Both the position numbers and the translations under genes were made by a program. A stretch of DNA of 64,000 bases from Siphonodentalium dalli (Eukaryota > Mollusca > Scaphopoda > Gadilida > Siphonodentaliidae), in assembly GCA_032622095.1 (NCBI GenBank), contig CP136062.1, positions 137,844,351 to 137,908,350 on the forward strand, read 5' to 3'. Below are positions 1-11,773 of the stretch, piece after piece. Under the pieces are notes generated by a model. The model did not search any database. It saw only the letters and a list, made by a program, of their open reading frames with translations, and was not told the DNA's origin. How positions within the stretch are numbered: position 1 is the stretch's first letter; the number at the start of each line of letters is the position of its first letter.

Positions 1-27
1 CACCTCTTTCAACTGTTCGCACTGTGA

Positions 28-95
28 GATAAACGCTCTTTATTTATACCGCATATACGACAACGAACGGGTAAATAACGCTCTTTATTGCTACA
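28..95. repeat. Paired AACGCTCTTTAT motifs
   Basis: The 13-base core AACGCTCTTTATT occurs twice here, about 49 bases apart, in otherwise unremarkable DNA. The same core recurs near 36.86, 36.95 and 53.98-54.02 kb, so it belongs to a dispersed family. Positions 96-300 hold nothing I recognise. Confidence 0.5.
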
Positions 96-299
96 TGATG
101 CAGAGAAACGGAAGTTTTTGCAACTTGAATCTAATTCTTGTATATATATCAGATGTATTAAGGCACGGGCTCAATGTGAGTGCCCATTACTTCATTGTAT
201 GCGCTTAAATGCCTCAGTGAGAGTGAACAAATTCTCTTTTCTGATCGAAATGGCCATGTATCGATTGGCGTGGCAAATTTAGGCAGGGACGTGGCTAGA

Positions 300-1230
300 A
301 TGTCTCCGTTGGGGGGGGGGGTGTCCACCTTGGGAAATTCCAACTGCACCCCTCCCCTTGAATCAGATTCGGACCAAACACAAGTTTTGTATAATTCCAA
401 TTGCATAAATCCTAACATCTAGTGGTCTAACTCCACACGGCTACGGGCAAGATACCAGGACACATGGTTGTTCCATCCGGTGTGAGAAAATTTTGAAAAC
501 TATACATGAAAATCGCAAATCCTATAGCATCTAGACTGGCCTCAACTGAAGTTTTCCTATAGTGTTGGAAATTTCTAACCTAATATTCCCCCTCAGGTTG
601 GAAAATTCTCCAACTGATGACCATTTCAGTCCACAAGTTTGACCAAATGTAGTCAAATATTGTTTTATTAAACTAATTAGCAGTTTTTTATAGTCCACGG
701 GGACAATGACACACCGGGGCGGCCATGGTTTTGAAATTTTGAAATCTGAACAAGAAAATCGCAAAATCCTACCATCTAGACTGGCATCGAGCCTTCCTAG
801 AGTTGGAAATTTCAAACCTGACATCCCCACTTAGGTTAGAAAATTTCCAACTGATGACACTTCCAATGACAATGCTGACCAAATGTATGACAATATTGTT
901 TCTTAAATTAACTAGCAGTTTTTGACTGGCCACGGGGGAGGGACCAGGACACAAGCTTTCCAAGTGTTGGAAATTTCCACCTGTCACCCCCCCCCCCCCT
1001 AAGGTTGAAAATTTCCAACTGATGACAATTTAATTCCAAAATTTTGACCAAAAATAGGAAAATATGCAAATATTGGTCCAAAAACAATTAATTCCCCCAA
1101 TAAATTGTTTGAAAATCAAACTACAAGAACATTTTCAACCTATTGTTGGTGTGTAATTTCCAACTAATATTTTGGCAGGTATGAAATTTTCAACTGTTGA
1201 AAAATTTGACCAAAGTTGGGGGGTGAAACA
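300..1230. repeat. Degenerate tandem repeat with TTGGAAATTTCCAACTGATGAC-like units
   Basis: Diverged copies of a unit of about 245 bases are visible. CTAGACTGGC occurs near 532 and 777, and AACTGATGAC near 611, 851 and 1018. Each unit contains GTTGGAAATTTC and its near-palindromic partner. Runs of G or C occur at about 309, 989 and 1240. A related copy lies at 48.58-48.97 kb, where it sits inside the hAT-type element. I see no coding potential. Confidence 0.7.
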
Positions 1231-1289
1231 ATACCCCCAACCCCCCCCCCCCCCAGTCGCCACGTTTCTGCATATAGGTCTGCACTCGC

Positions 1290-1315
1290 CTCCGATATGA
1301 CGGGGTTCGAACCCG
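1290..1315. other. tRNA-like B-box sequence (possible SINE relic)
   Basis: The string GGGTTCGAACCCG matches an RNA polymerase III B box or a tRNA T-arm and is palindromic, so it fits either strand. I could not find a convincing A box or a cloverleaf around it. A decayed tRNA-derived SINE is possible, but a chance match is equally possible. The rest of 1231-1714 holds nothing else recognisable. Confidence 0.2.
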
Positions 1316-1714
1316 TTCCAAACTCGTCTAGCCCAGACTGTGATGATATTATCCACGACACAACCACCTCCGACACCGGACATAATTAAAAGCTATAGCG
1401 TTGGGAAGTGTATCAGTCTGAACATGGGTTCGAATATTGACTCATAACGGATATATACCATTATATTTTAACATCACAATAGTCCAGGAACATTAGGCAA
1501 AAAGAGCCAAATTAAGGAAATAAATACCACCGAAGAGTGTGTGTGTATCTGCTGATGTGACATAACATCACAGACAATACACTAAAAGTCTCCAAAATGA
1601 GAGGTGAGAATTTTGAGCCGAAAATACAAAAATGAGGTACAACAAAATTGCCAAAAATCAACCAAAACAAACAATTTCAGAATTGTACCGAATGCATGTA
1701 TAATATACTTATTG

Positions 1715-2110
1715 TCCCCCGAAAAATTTATTTTTGGGGGACTATTGTAATCAGCCCCGTCCGTCCCACCGTGCGTCCGTCCGTCCGGAGTTATAACTCC
1801 AGTAATGATCATCCGAGTTGATTGAAACTTTGTATGTATGTGTCTCAACCAAGAACACAGGTGCTCTGCGATTCTGGGTTTGATCCGATGTTCTTTTATG
1901 GAGTTATTTCCCTTTTTTAATTTTTTTTTTACTAAAACATTTCTCACTTTTTCGGTTTCCGGATTATATCTCAAGTTTGGATCTTTTAATTGCAAATACC
2001 GTTTTTATGTGGATCAGTGATATCAAGATACAGGTTGAGTGCGAATTTGAGTTTGATCCAATTATTTTTCCGAGAGTTATGGACTTTTTTCGACTTTGAA
2101 AAACATTTTT
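1715..2110. repeat. Interspersed repeat with CCCCCGA hairpin and GTCCGTCC tract
   Basis: It starts with a short hairpin (GTCCCCCGAAAAA / TTTTTGGGGGAC). A CCGTCC-rich tract follows, then GGAGTTATAACTCC and degenerate tandem text of the type 'gattgaaactttgtatgt'. A similar hairpin followed by GGACGGAC-like text lies at 39.77-39.85 kb. The wording of the unit resembles the 161-bp satellite at 27.1-28.1 kb. It looks like a non-coding dispersed repeat. Confidence 0.55.
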
Positions 2111-3519
2111 TATAATTGTCTGTATGAGGGTACCTTCATGGTGTAATCAACCCCTCCTACAGTTTTGATCGTAGATATTTGAAACTTCAGAGTATTGTTA
2201 CCCACATATTGGAGATGTGCAACATATATATAGATGACGGAAAAATTATTTTTTTAAAGAATTATTAATCATTTCGACTCAGAACATTTCAACATTTATT
2301 TTAATTTCTTTAACAAAGCGGCATCGACTTGCCACGTTGTCGGGGACACAGTGGTCGGCCGACCTTTTATCCACGTAGAAACAGTATTACTACTCTTCTG
2401 TGCCAGCTTCATAGTGTGATTGGGCTGTTTAATTATCAACTGAACATATATCACATGGATACATATATATCCCACAGTCCGTAGGTATCTGGTCGATATC
2501 TCAAGTTGACATTTTGGAGGTTTTATTGCCATAAACTCATAAAACCCACTTATAACTTAGAGTAATAAACATTTCTCATTCAAATTCATCCATCCATATG
2601 CATTATCAGAGCTTGCCCACTTGTTGATTCAACTGATGTTAATTTGAGATGGCAACCAATATGGCTACATAAATTTAGATATATATTCATTGTAACTCAA
2701 AAGATTAAATGTGTCATACAAAACAAAATCGTTATATTTACAATCAAATTTTAGTCTTCAAAAGTTGGCAAGCTATTCAACAAGCCAAGGACCTTGGTTC
2801 GATTTATTAGTTTGCACGATTGAGTGATTGGTATTGGTAAAACCTGCTAGTCTTTACTCTATTTGCTACCTTGGAAATGTTGTGGTAGTGTATTCAAAAT
2901 AAGCAATTTGAGATGTATTAACAGTGTTCGCTTCTATGAATGCACGGTACATGGTCAAATTTTACATTTTAGTCATGGTAGTGGTGGTTGTCTGAATTGT
3001 CATATACGACTATCGACAGTTAAGATTCGGCATCAGCCATGGGGAAAGACAAGACATGGTGACCAATGGTATGAGGTTGTAAAGACACCACTCCACATAG
3101 AAACAACCGTTCAAAATTTCATCGTGCAAATAGGTTCATATTGGACCTAAATATTCACATATGTTCATAATGGACTTATTTGATTCTGAAATAAGTCCAT
3201 AGTGGACTTATACCTGTTATTCTGTTGGATGGCGCAGCCCGTTCTCGTGAAACTGAGCAGAATACGTGTCCTATATAGGGCTGTTTTAGTAACTAGCGAT
3301 TAGGCCCATATATTGCGTATTTGCGTTTTCAAATAATGAATATTGCAAAATCACTAAATATATCGAAACAAGCACAAACATATTTACATTGTGTACACAT
3401 CCAATCGTACACACAAATGCATGTATATATATAGGTGTTACATAGATTCATAGACAGTATATAAATATTATATTCATAAAAATCTTAACAAAGAAGCACA
3501 ATTTAACATGTATTTTGGC
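2111..3519. other. No recognisable feature
   Basis: AT-rich DNA with scattered stops. The longest open frame (2863-3150, plus strand, 95 codons) has no motif I know and no splice context that would support it. Nothing else is seen. Confidence 0.5.
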
Positions 3520-3525
3520 AATTTA

Positions 3526-4100
3526 TTAAACGCTATTTTGATTAATATGTATATACAATTTTTTAGAACGCTCATGTTTTGAAGAATTAGCAGACGTTGA
3601 AACTATTCCCTTGTGGGATTTTCCCAGTAAAATTTGGAGATGTACCTCTGGCGGATTTGTTTTTTCATTGCAGATAATTAACACATGGTATTCATCACCA
3701 ATATCTTCTCTACATATATTACAAGTCATGCTGGTTTCATCGTCTGACGATTTTCGCCACCTTTTATATTCTACTAGAAGTCTGTGATTCGATGTTCGAA
3801 TCTTTAGAAGATATTTACATAAGTGGGCAGGTAAATCCTGCAAATATTTGGACAAACAATATTCAGTTTTAATGCGACTGTAGAATAAGGCTCTTGCATG
3901 TAGAAGGTGAGCATGAAATTTGAGTATTAAGTTCACCACAATGGCGTTCTATAAGGAGTGTTTTGACACATTTAAATTCAATATTTGAGAAACCACTCTG
4001 AGCTTCCCATTTTGATTTAAGAGCGTTCTTTTTATGTAATGCAACCATTTGGAAAATTGGAAAATTCCAATATGAGCTTATTTCGCGCAATTCTAAAATA
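3526..4100 (-). pseudogene. 3' fragment of a non-LTR retrotransposon ORF2 (C-terminal tail)
   Basis: The minus-strand frame from 3939 to 3526 carries the C-terminal tail typical of several invertebrate LINE ORF2 proteins. It has a KIRTSNHRLLVE-like segment, then a small Cys motif (CNICREDIGDEYHVLIIC), then a basic end. Upstream text of the same protein continues in another frame to about 4090, so at least one frameshift is present. The reverse transcriptase core is missing, as expected for a 5'-truncated copy. The clade (CR1/L2-like) is a guess. The fragment is dead. Confidence 0.6.
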
Positions 4101-6040
4101 ATCCCGTATTGTGCTTATTTTCCCGAGAACAGTCTGAACCGTTATTGAGTGAATGTAATGGTCACACAATATAGTATATATATTGTCCAGATTCATAATA
4201 GGCCTACAACTAAAAGTTGTTGTGCGTTTTATCCAACCACACACACACAGAATATACAATTGGTATGAGCTTTGGTGGGACGTATAAGGTCTTCTGATAT
4301 AGCAAGTCAGGTCGATATAGACGGGTATTTTAAAGTGATGTGGAACACCTCACTCACGTTAGCCGACACTAGATCTGCTTTGTGGATAACTGGGAAAAAC
4401 TAATTCAATGGCGGTCAAATTTGGAATTTTCAAACAGGTGAACCACTTTAAAATATAAAGCTGATATATAAGTTATCATAGCTATACAGCAACTGTCAGT
4501 AAAATATGAAAATCAATTGTGACATATGTGTACTGTACTAACACATCAATTAACCACTTCCAATTGTAAATCAAGTCAATCACTTTGGTAAATTGGGATT
4601 TTTTTTATTATAAACTATAGGGTACTTTTGGCATTATGATATGGCCCTGTATTCAACAATGCGGCTGAAAACACGACCATTCCCAACAAACCAAAACCAA
4701 TCTCTGAAAAAGTATTGCATAAGGCGTCCCAAATCCTTTCTGTGGAGTTTTTTTCCAGACCCGTGTGTCTGCCACCAACTAGCACAGACTCATAGCATAA
4801 TTCATTCACTGGTTGCCTGCCAACGGATTAGGGATTTTCTTGGAATGAAAGGATGGGTTTATATGATCAACACAAAATCCGCTTGCAACCAAATCACATT
4901 TAAGTGTCATCAATTTCGGCTGCAAAAGTGAATGTTCAAATTTATATTGACTTGATAAGACACGTATAATACTTCTGCATATTTTGTCAATATACCAAAT
5001 TCATGAACATAACAACTGGGTACAGGGGTTCAGGATTTCATCAATGTAATATATTATGAATTTTTCACCCCACTCGTTGTATGTTGGGTTTACCACCATG
5101 TCTTGAATTCAAATTAAGCAAAAATATATGACTGTAGAGTTGTAAACTATTAAAATATATCACGAAATTAGCCGGATAGCAATTGTCCCGCCGTTCCTAG
5201 ACATAACACAGGCACCATATTAAACCATCGTCAGAATATACACGCCAGAATTACACTATACTCGTCATTTACTATTTCAGCATTCGGTTATATGGTCGAT
5301 ATTTTTAATGACAGCTTGTTCGAGTTCAAAATGGTTTTGCAAAATCCTGAATGCCTAATATATACACCTATACACTATAATACAGACTGAATGGTCGAAA
5401 TGTCTTCAAACATTTAATTTTTTTATTGAAATTTGATAACAATTTCGGCTTTTTCGGGAGTGATTGCACATAATACTATTCCTTTTTGTCCCCAAAATTC
5501 GTATTTATTAATTCGCGATATATAGACTCACCTATATGGATGATGAAACATATTGCTAACACTCGAAGTAACATATTTTCTTCAGAGATACGGTAGTATC
5601 CTTCTATCCACTAAAATGAGTGAAAGTCATTATTCTGGTCCCCACACAACTGTTTCTTAATATCCCGAGATAAATCAATAGGTATCATTGGTTTGATGCA
5701 GCTCTTCGTGTGTACTTTAATGACGATATATCTCAATAATTTATAACGTCCTGTGCAAATACCGAGATTGCCCTTAAGAAACAGATAACATGCCTACGTT
5801 GAATGGTTGATCAACGCTAGACTCCCGGGCTATACGCATGCTTAGATAACAATCGACGCCCCTGGCCGAGGTCAAAATCACTTTGCTCATTGTGAAGTTA
5901 GTCATTATAGCTCATGTAATGTAGTATAACGAGGACCGTTGCTTCTAGTACATGTACACGTATGACTAAAATGTGAACATATGCCGATATATACCTCTTT
6001 TGAATTTTGTGGGGGCGGGAATGAATCCTTGGACTGACAC
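4101..6040. other. No recognisable feature; one protein-like minus-strand frame
   Basis: Mostly AT-rich intergenic DNA. The only frame worth naming is 4809-4615 on the minus strand (64 codons). It has an N-glycosylation-like NST followed by a hydrophobic segment (GFGLLGMVVFSAALL), and a CAG lies just upstream of its ATG, so an exon is conceivable. I recognise no family. Confidence 0.3.
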
Positions 6041-6046
6041 TGCACA

Positions 6047-6415
6047 ACCTATTCACGGCTTCTCTGTGCAAATAGATGCCTCTTCGTGCAGTATATACTT
6101 ATTGGGAGCAGCTCAAAGATCTAACTACATGTGGGAGGAATTATACTGGCGATGAGGAAACTCGTAAATGAACGGAGGTGTATTTCCTACATGTAGATAA
6201 AGTATGCTTTATGTTAACCAGGTTCGTCCATGTCTTTAATTTAATTGAGCTGTATTTAAGAAAACACATGCACTGCCCAACCAATGCAGTTCACGGCTTC
6301 TCATTACAAATGGAGGCATCTCCTTGTATTGTATACTTATTGGAATAAGCTCAAATATCTAGCTGTAGGGAATTGAGTGTACGGGCCATGAGAAAAAACC
6401 GTAAACCAACTTTGG
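6047..6415. repeat. Diverged direct duplication (~240-bp offset)
   Basis: About 120 bases starting near 6047 recur, diverged, from about 6290. Shared blocks are TTCACGGCTTCTC, GTATACTTATTGG and AGCTCAAA.ATCTA, in the same order and spacing. It looks like an old local duplication. No reading frame is conserved between the two copies. Confidence 0.6.
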
Positions 6416-6565
6416 AATCATATGTAGAATAGATATAAATGAAACGGCCGATGATGACAATAATCTTACACATAGATAATAGACGAAAATTAATGTTTAA
6501 TGTAACTTGGCAATCAAACGTACCACTAACGCCGAGATAACAGTGGCAGAAAAATAGAAGATGCG

Positions 6566-6711
6566 ATAAATATAAGGATTAACTGTCATGTGGACTGTTT
6601 TTATGGAGATGTAACCGCGAGGTGAGTGGGTTACATACAAGTTATGACCACTCACCTCGCGGTTACATCTCCATAAAAACAGTCCACATGACAGTTAATC
6701 CTTATATTTAT
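6566..6711. mobile_element. Foldback (hairpin) MITE
   Basis: The two arms (6566-6629 and 6648-6711) are 64 bases each, essentially perfect complements, separated by an 18-base loop. They begin ATAAATATAAGGATTAACTG. The same outer sequence recurs at 7049-7110, so this is a dispersed foldback family and not a unique palindrome. No target duplication is obvious. Confidence 0.8.
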
Positions 6712-7048
6712 ATACATTTAGCGAAAAAGTCACTTTTGTAAATGTATTTAAATCGAAAAGTGTATCGCGACAAAACCAGCCCAAAATATCCCATAGCACC
6801 CTTGTTAACAGGAACAATTTCTCTTTATATTGAAACCCGATGATTTATTAAGTCAATCCTGCGCGAGTTCAAATGCGCCCAAAACATTACGCGTTCGTCT
6901 TTCCCAAACCTATGACTCGTCGATGTAATTATGAGGCTGCAGTTATGAGTTGTTGCGCGTTCACCGAGAAATAATTGCAACTAGCCCACGTGGGCGCCGA
7001 CCAATCAGAATGCTGGATTTAGTGATAATCACACTTAGTATGTCAATA

Positions 7049-7167
7049 TATAAGGATTAACTGTCATTTGGACTGTTTTTATGGAGATGTAACCGTGAGA
7101 TAAGTGGTCATAACTTGTGTAAAACCCTCTTCTGGTTTTACACAAGTTATGACCACTTACCTCACGG
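7049..7167. mobile_element. Second, rearranged copy of the foldback MITE
   Basis: It starts with the same TATAAGGATTAACTGTCAT and GGAGATGTAACCG text as the element at 6566. The inner hairpin differs: arms 7093-7126 and 7134-7167 meet around a 7-base loop. The outer right arm is missing. The 340 bases between the two copies may be part of one larger composite. Confidence 0.65.
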
Positions 7168-8199
7168 TAGATCGAGGTTCACGATTAGATAGCGATGTGT
7201 ATACAATCGGAATCACACGTGCCACGATGTTAGGATTATATTTCAAAATTAATTTAATGATTTAATCGGAAGGATGATAACTCTACGTATATATTTTTAA
7301 CGAAATAACGGAGATTTCTTTGACAGTTACAACACCACAAGTAATCAGCTTTGGTCGTTTATATAGGTAAGTCAAATCACCTATTGGGTTGGTGACCTGC
7401 TGGGATGTTTGTTGTAGCTCTTTAAAAAGCTGGTCTTTTAAAAAAAAACTTCTTTAGAAGAAAAAAAATTTGATTTTAATTTATGAATATCTCAGTTATT
7501 TAGTCAATGTAATCCTTCCAACGAAATATATTAGGTAGTGGCTCTAGTTGGCTCCGGTTATCCCCCTTCCGATTAAATCAGTATACTCATTTTGAAATAT
7601 TATCCCAACAACAGGTGCCAAGTGTTACTCAGATAGAATTAATTCGATTATATATTGTTTCATATCTATATAAGCTTTGGTGTTTTTGGGTTGCGACTTT
7701 GGAGAACCTGGATCTGTTGGGAGAGAAAGTTCAGATGACTTTCCTTCGACCGAATGATTACTTGACTATCGGCCGTCGGAAATAAAATCCATCTCGCCGA
7801 AGCGCGACATTGATATGTATACAGACCGTGGATTGCCAATCTCACACGGATATTCGGGTGACACGTCAACCACCACAATAGCGTACCATTTGAGCCAAAT
7901 ATACCATGCAAATATAATCCACTAAATGCTAATAATCATGCCAGTCCCACACGTGCTTCTGTTATGCGTAGATGATATATGCCACTACCCTTGACATTTA
8001 CACGATCTGTTTAATTGTTGGAATTTATAATCAGCTGACCACTGGGTGTCACTAGGACTTCGTGTATCTCAATGCGCAATTATACTCCGCATCTTAATTC
8101 ACAAATTCCAAATGTTCCCCGGCAATTCACACCGGGCTTCTATACTATACGCAGGTGCATGGTAATTAGTTGAATTTATATATGTATAATTCCGTATAT
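7168..8199. other. No recognisable feature
   Basis: Intergenic-looking DNA. An 81-codon minus-strand frame (7911-7666) looks somewhat protein-like but has no motif I know and no clear splice context. Confidence 0.3.
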
Positions 8200-8505
8200 G
8201 TCAGGGGGGGGGGGTCGGAAAAACTTTCAGGCACGTATGGCATTTTTTCCCTTTCGATCATTTTTTGTACCCACCCACCCCCACCGCCAAGTTTTTTTCC
8301 GTTTTTGGCAGGGGGGGGGGGGTCGGAAAAAAATTCCAGGCACGTATGATCTTTCTTCTTTTTTTTCCGGCCACGGGGGACCCACCCACCCAATTTCTTC
8401 CGTTTCCGGCCTTTTTTTCCAGGCAATTTTGGACACCCACCTTTTTTTTTCCGTTTCAGGAAGTTTTTTTCCGGTCAGTTTTGGACACCCACCCCCCTTA
8501 GATTT
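8200..8505. repeat. Low-complexity G/T-rich repeat with GGCACGTATG core
   Basis: Three or four imperfect units combine a poly-G tract, CGGAAAAA, CAGGCACGTATG and a CACCCACCC block. The same unit appears near 10,440-10,560 (reverse orientation) and, degraded, at 10,850-10,960. The long open frames crossing it are artefacts of skewed composition. Confidence 0.6.
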
Positions 8506-8834
8506 GAGAAAAATTATCAATTGAGCAACCAAATAGCTGATTATCCTGCATTATCATAATTTATTGCGCGATATTTGAATAGAACAGTGCATAATGAGAT
8601 AACTATACTATTTGAATTTATCATATAAGTGTCATTAATCAAGAAATGTGTCAACATAATCACATTTCTAGGGATATATAAGCAGAGTGCCAAGGTTTTT
8701 ATTAACATTCATTTTCATAATATATAGTCACATGATCTAGTCACATAATCACATTTGAGTGTTCTACAGAATACATGGTACCGGTACAACAAATTTCAGA
8801 TTATTTGATATTTTGATATTTGCTATGTGATATA

Positions 8835-8969
8835 CAGTAATGCCCTAATTAATCGACCCCATAACCACAGCAGAATAATGGGTAATTTAATTTTAATTTC
8901 CGACTAAATCCTGAAAAATTACCCATTATTCTGCTGTGGTTATGGAGTCGTTTAATTAGGGCATTGCTG
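8835..8969. mobile_element. Tc1/mariner-like MITE, TIR CAGTAATGCCC, TA target duplication
   Basis: A 135-base foldback element starts CAGTAATGCCC and ends GGGCATTGCTG, with TA directly outside both ends (8833-8834 and 8970-8971). The inner arms contain AACCACAGCAGAATAATGGG and its complement. TA target sites are typical of Tc1/mariner. A related 196-base copy lies at 26,724. It is non-coding. Confidence 0.8.
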
Positions 8970-9534
8970 TATTGCTTGAATCAAATTGTTTATCAAAACA
9001 TGTGGAAATACAACTGTTCATCCCAGTTCATCCCAGTTTGAAGAATAACGCTAATACCAAACATAACCATGATATACATGCGTGACTCTTCTTGGGGCAT
9101 CTCAGAAACCAGAACTGAGGAAACATGTTATAGCGTGTAATGACAGGCTGCATGGTAGCCACTGCCTGAAGTAATAGGCTTCGTAATAATTGGGAATAAT
9201 ATGGATGGATAGCCCAATTTCACTTCATTTTTGCTCACGATATCAGTGACGATAAAATCTTCGTTACTGTGATTAACATTACAAGCTGATCCACATTAAC
9301 ATGGAAAACAATGTGAAATTGTTCAAGCTGGCCCGGCTGGCCTTCAATTTATTTGTTAAGATTTTATGTTTTACGTTGTCAAAAGTCTATTTTATTCCAT
9401 TATTTATTATATCTTTATTTCCATGTCACATATGGTCAAGTGTGCTTTCATTTTATGGCTTATTTTCAGCTGAGTTCTGCATAGTTATTCTTATTTTGTT
9501 GTATCAGTAGATGGAATCCTGATTAAATTTTATT

Positions 9535-9835
9535 TTTCCATGATATAAATGGTATCGCCTTGTTAGCCACAAGAAAGATTGCAATTCTTGGATCCCTATC
9601 AATGGGCGGTAACTCTATGATGAATCTGTTTTGGCTACTGATAAAACAATACATATACAAAACTAAATTTAATCCTGATATGTTATCACTAAAATCCTTT
9701 CTATCAGAACTACAATCTAGATATTTACAGGAGAAATTGTTGGCACAGTGCCAAATGAAATTACCCTCTTTTGAGAAAAACTGGTTTTTAATCATTGAAG
9801 CTCTTAACAAAACGTCAGAAGCAAACAAACCATGA
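9535..9835 (+). pseudogene. C-terminal fragment of a Tx1/L1-like LINE ORF2
   Basis: The plus-strand frame holds KQYIYKTKFNPD...L.SFLSEL followed by an FEKNW segment. This lines up with the C-terminal end of the better preserved Tx1/L1-like LINE at 44.5-46.2 kb (KQYIYRTKFDP...IKAFFAEL...FKNRW). Only about the last 100 codons remain, so this is a heavily 5'-truncated insertion. An A-rich stretch near 10,210-10,240 may be its tail. Confidence 0.65.
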
Positions 9836-10439
9836 TGTATCAAAATATCGTTCCCGAGGAATAAGTGCCGAAAAACCGCCGAGTTGACCCACCAGAAAGG
9901 GAAAAAACTTATTTCAACATCAATCAAAATCCCATTATACTCAGCAAAGAGCTATATATACACAATTAATATCTTATAAGCCTTGAACCTACCGATATTA
10001 GCTCTTTGACTAAACATATGTCTAACATAGCTTGCGGGACCCATACCAGAAACGTGTATAATTATAAACTTGTCGCGATGAGTGAAAGAGCATGTGGGCG
10101 AAAGGATGTATGCAAGTTACTGATAGACTGGGGATGAAAGAGTTAGTGTGTGATCTTTTTTTGCAAATCTTGTTACAATATTTATATACATTTAATCTTG
10201 ATCATAAAAACTTAAAAACAAAAAACAAAATTTTTTATTTTTCCAATAGCGCAGTGTCTAGTTCTATCAAGTTGAATTTGGGTTATTGTTGGCCATTGTG
10301 CAACTGATCCAACTTCTGATAACCTCTATATGTAGTATAGCATTAGTATCAACTATATATGACCTGTTTCTGTTCAAAACACATCAAAATAAGACTCAAT
10401 AGCAGGAATGGAAGAAAAAAATTGGCATATGGAAAAAAC

Positions 10440-10960
10440 TGCTTTTTGGACCCAAGAGGCACCCACCCACCCCATCATACGTGCCTGGAAATTTTTTCCG
10501 ACCCCCCCCCTGTTTTTGGCAGTTTTTTCCGACCATTTTTTGACACCCACCCCCTTTTAACACTAAAACAGAGATTTGCGGGGGGAAATTCACTGTAAAC
10601 AGCTGTATATGAATTTCTGTGCATACTATTTATCATGGATGTTAACATGGACATGTAAATAGGAATGAGTCATTTTGAGGTCATTCGGCCAAAAAAACAT
10701 GGCTGCCAGCGGCCATCTTGGAATTCAAAAGTTGCAACAAAATACAACACGATAACTGCCTGCAGTCAGTTTACCAGTTAGAATTACATTATTGCTCTCA
10801 TTCAAAGTGGTTTTGAAGCCCAACTCATTGCCAAAACACTAAAAAAAACAAGCAGGAATTTTTTTTTTAGTTGCGGAAAAAATTGCTTGTTGGTGGCTTT
10901 GACCACCCACCCACCCCGGCATAAGTGCCGGAATTTTTTTTTTCACCCTCCCCCCTGTAT
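10440..10960. repeat. Two more copies of the GGCACGTATG low-complexity repeat
   Basis: At 10,440-10,560 the repeat is inverted relative to the 8.2-kb copy (CACCCACCCACCCC, CATACGTGCC, GGAAATTTTTTCCGACC). At 10,855-10,960 a more degraded copy has ACCACCCACCCACC and GTGCCGGAA. The DNA between them contains nothing I recognise. Confidence 0.5.
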
Positions 10961-11769
10961 ATGTTGCTAAATTCGGCATTTCACGAGTCACGTTTTAACC
11001 AGAACTGGTAGCAGTTCGAATCGCAATGAAAATGACCACCGAATTGAAGTTTGCGTTTCAAGAAGAACTTAACTTTGTCCTGCTGATCCTCACGATATCG
11101 TCTTGTGACAGCTGTCCAGGTGTCCAATCCCAGATACCAACCTCGTCGTCATATTCCATCCGTATCACACTACGTGCCGATTACGTCGACAAAACGATGG
11201 CGACTGTTTGGAGTCAACACCAAGTCAATAATTATTATCTAAATATTAACACAATCTAGGAATGTAATACTGATGAAGTATACCACTATCAGCTAGCTGC
11301 AATGTCTCTGAAAACAGGCCCTCTGCCACTTTCCAGACAATCTTAGGAATGAAGATATTTCATCCTCAACCCTACCTTTTGGAGTCAAATCGACCAATAT
11401 TAAACCAGAAAATCACAAATCTGAATCTGATAATAGGTCATGCATATTAAGCGATAAGCTAAAGACATCAAATAATTAATTCGTGTTTGAAAAAATGTGA
11501 ATATAGGCCCCTATATGGCAAAAAGTATTTAATCAAAACATGGGACAACCAGCCTCAAGATACGCCCGGTGTGTTGTCCGTGGGGCGGATGTCCATGGAG
11601 CTCGTCTATCTGGGGTGCCGATGGGTGTGACTTGTAAAGTCGCCAATATGGACAGTCTGCTGGATATTACGCCTTGTCCTCACATCCGGTTGTAACTATA
11701 TCAATCTGATTGGAGACAACGCGACGTTCAAATCACCATGTCCCGGCTGCCCTTGACAGTCGGTGTTAA
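10961..11769. other. No recognisable feature
   Basis: A 77-codon plus-strand frame (11,026-11,259) is open, but it shows no motif and no supporting context. The remainder is AT-rich intergenic DNA. Confidence 0.35.
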
Positions 11770-11773
11770 TTAA

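Noticed and set aside
1290-1315. tRNA gene
   Set aside because: Only a T-arm/B-box-like string; no acceptor stem, anticodon arm or A box could be fitted around it.
8198-8532. Overlapping long frames on both strands
   Set aside because: Poly-G and poly-T rich low-complexity repeat; open on all strands because of composition.
9301-9510. Hydrophobic 69-codon frame that looks like a membrane protein
   Set aside because: T-rich DNA gives Phe/Leu/Ile-rich frames by chance; no conserved feature or splice context.
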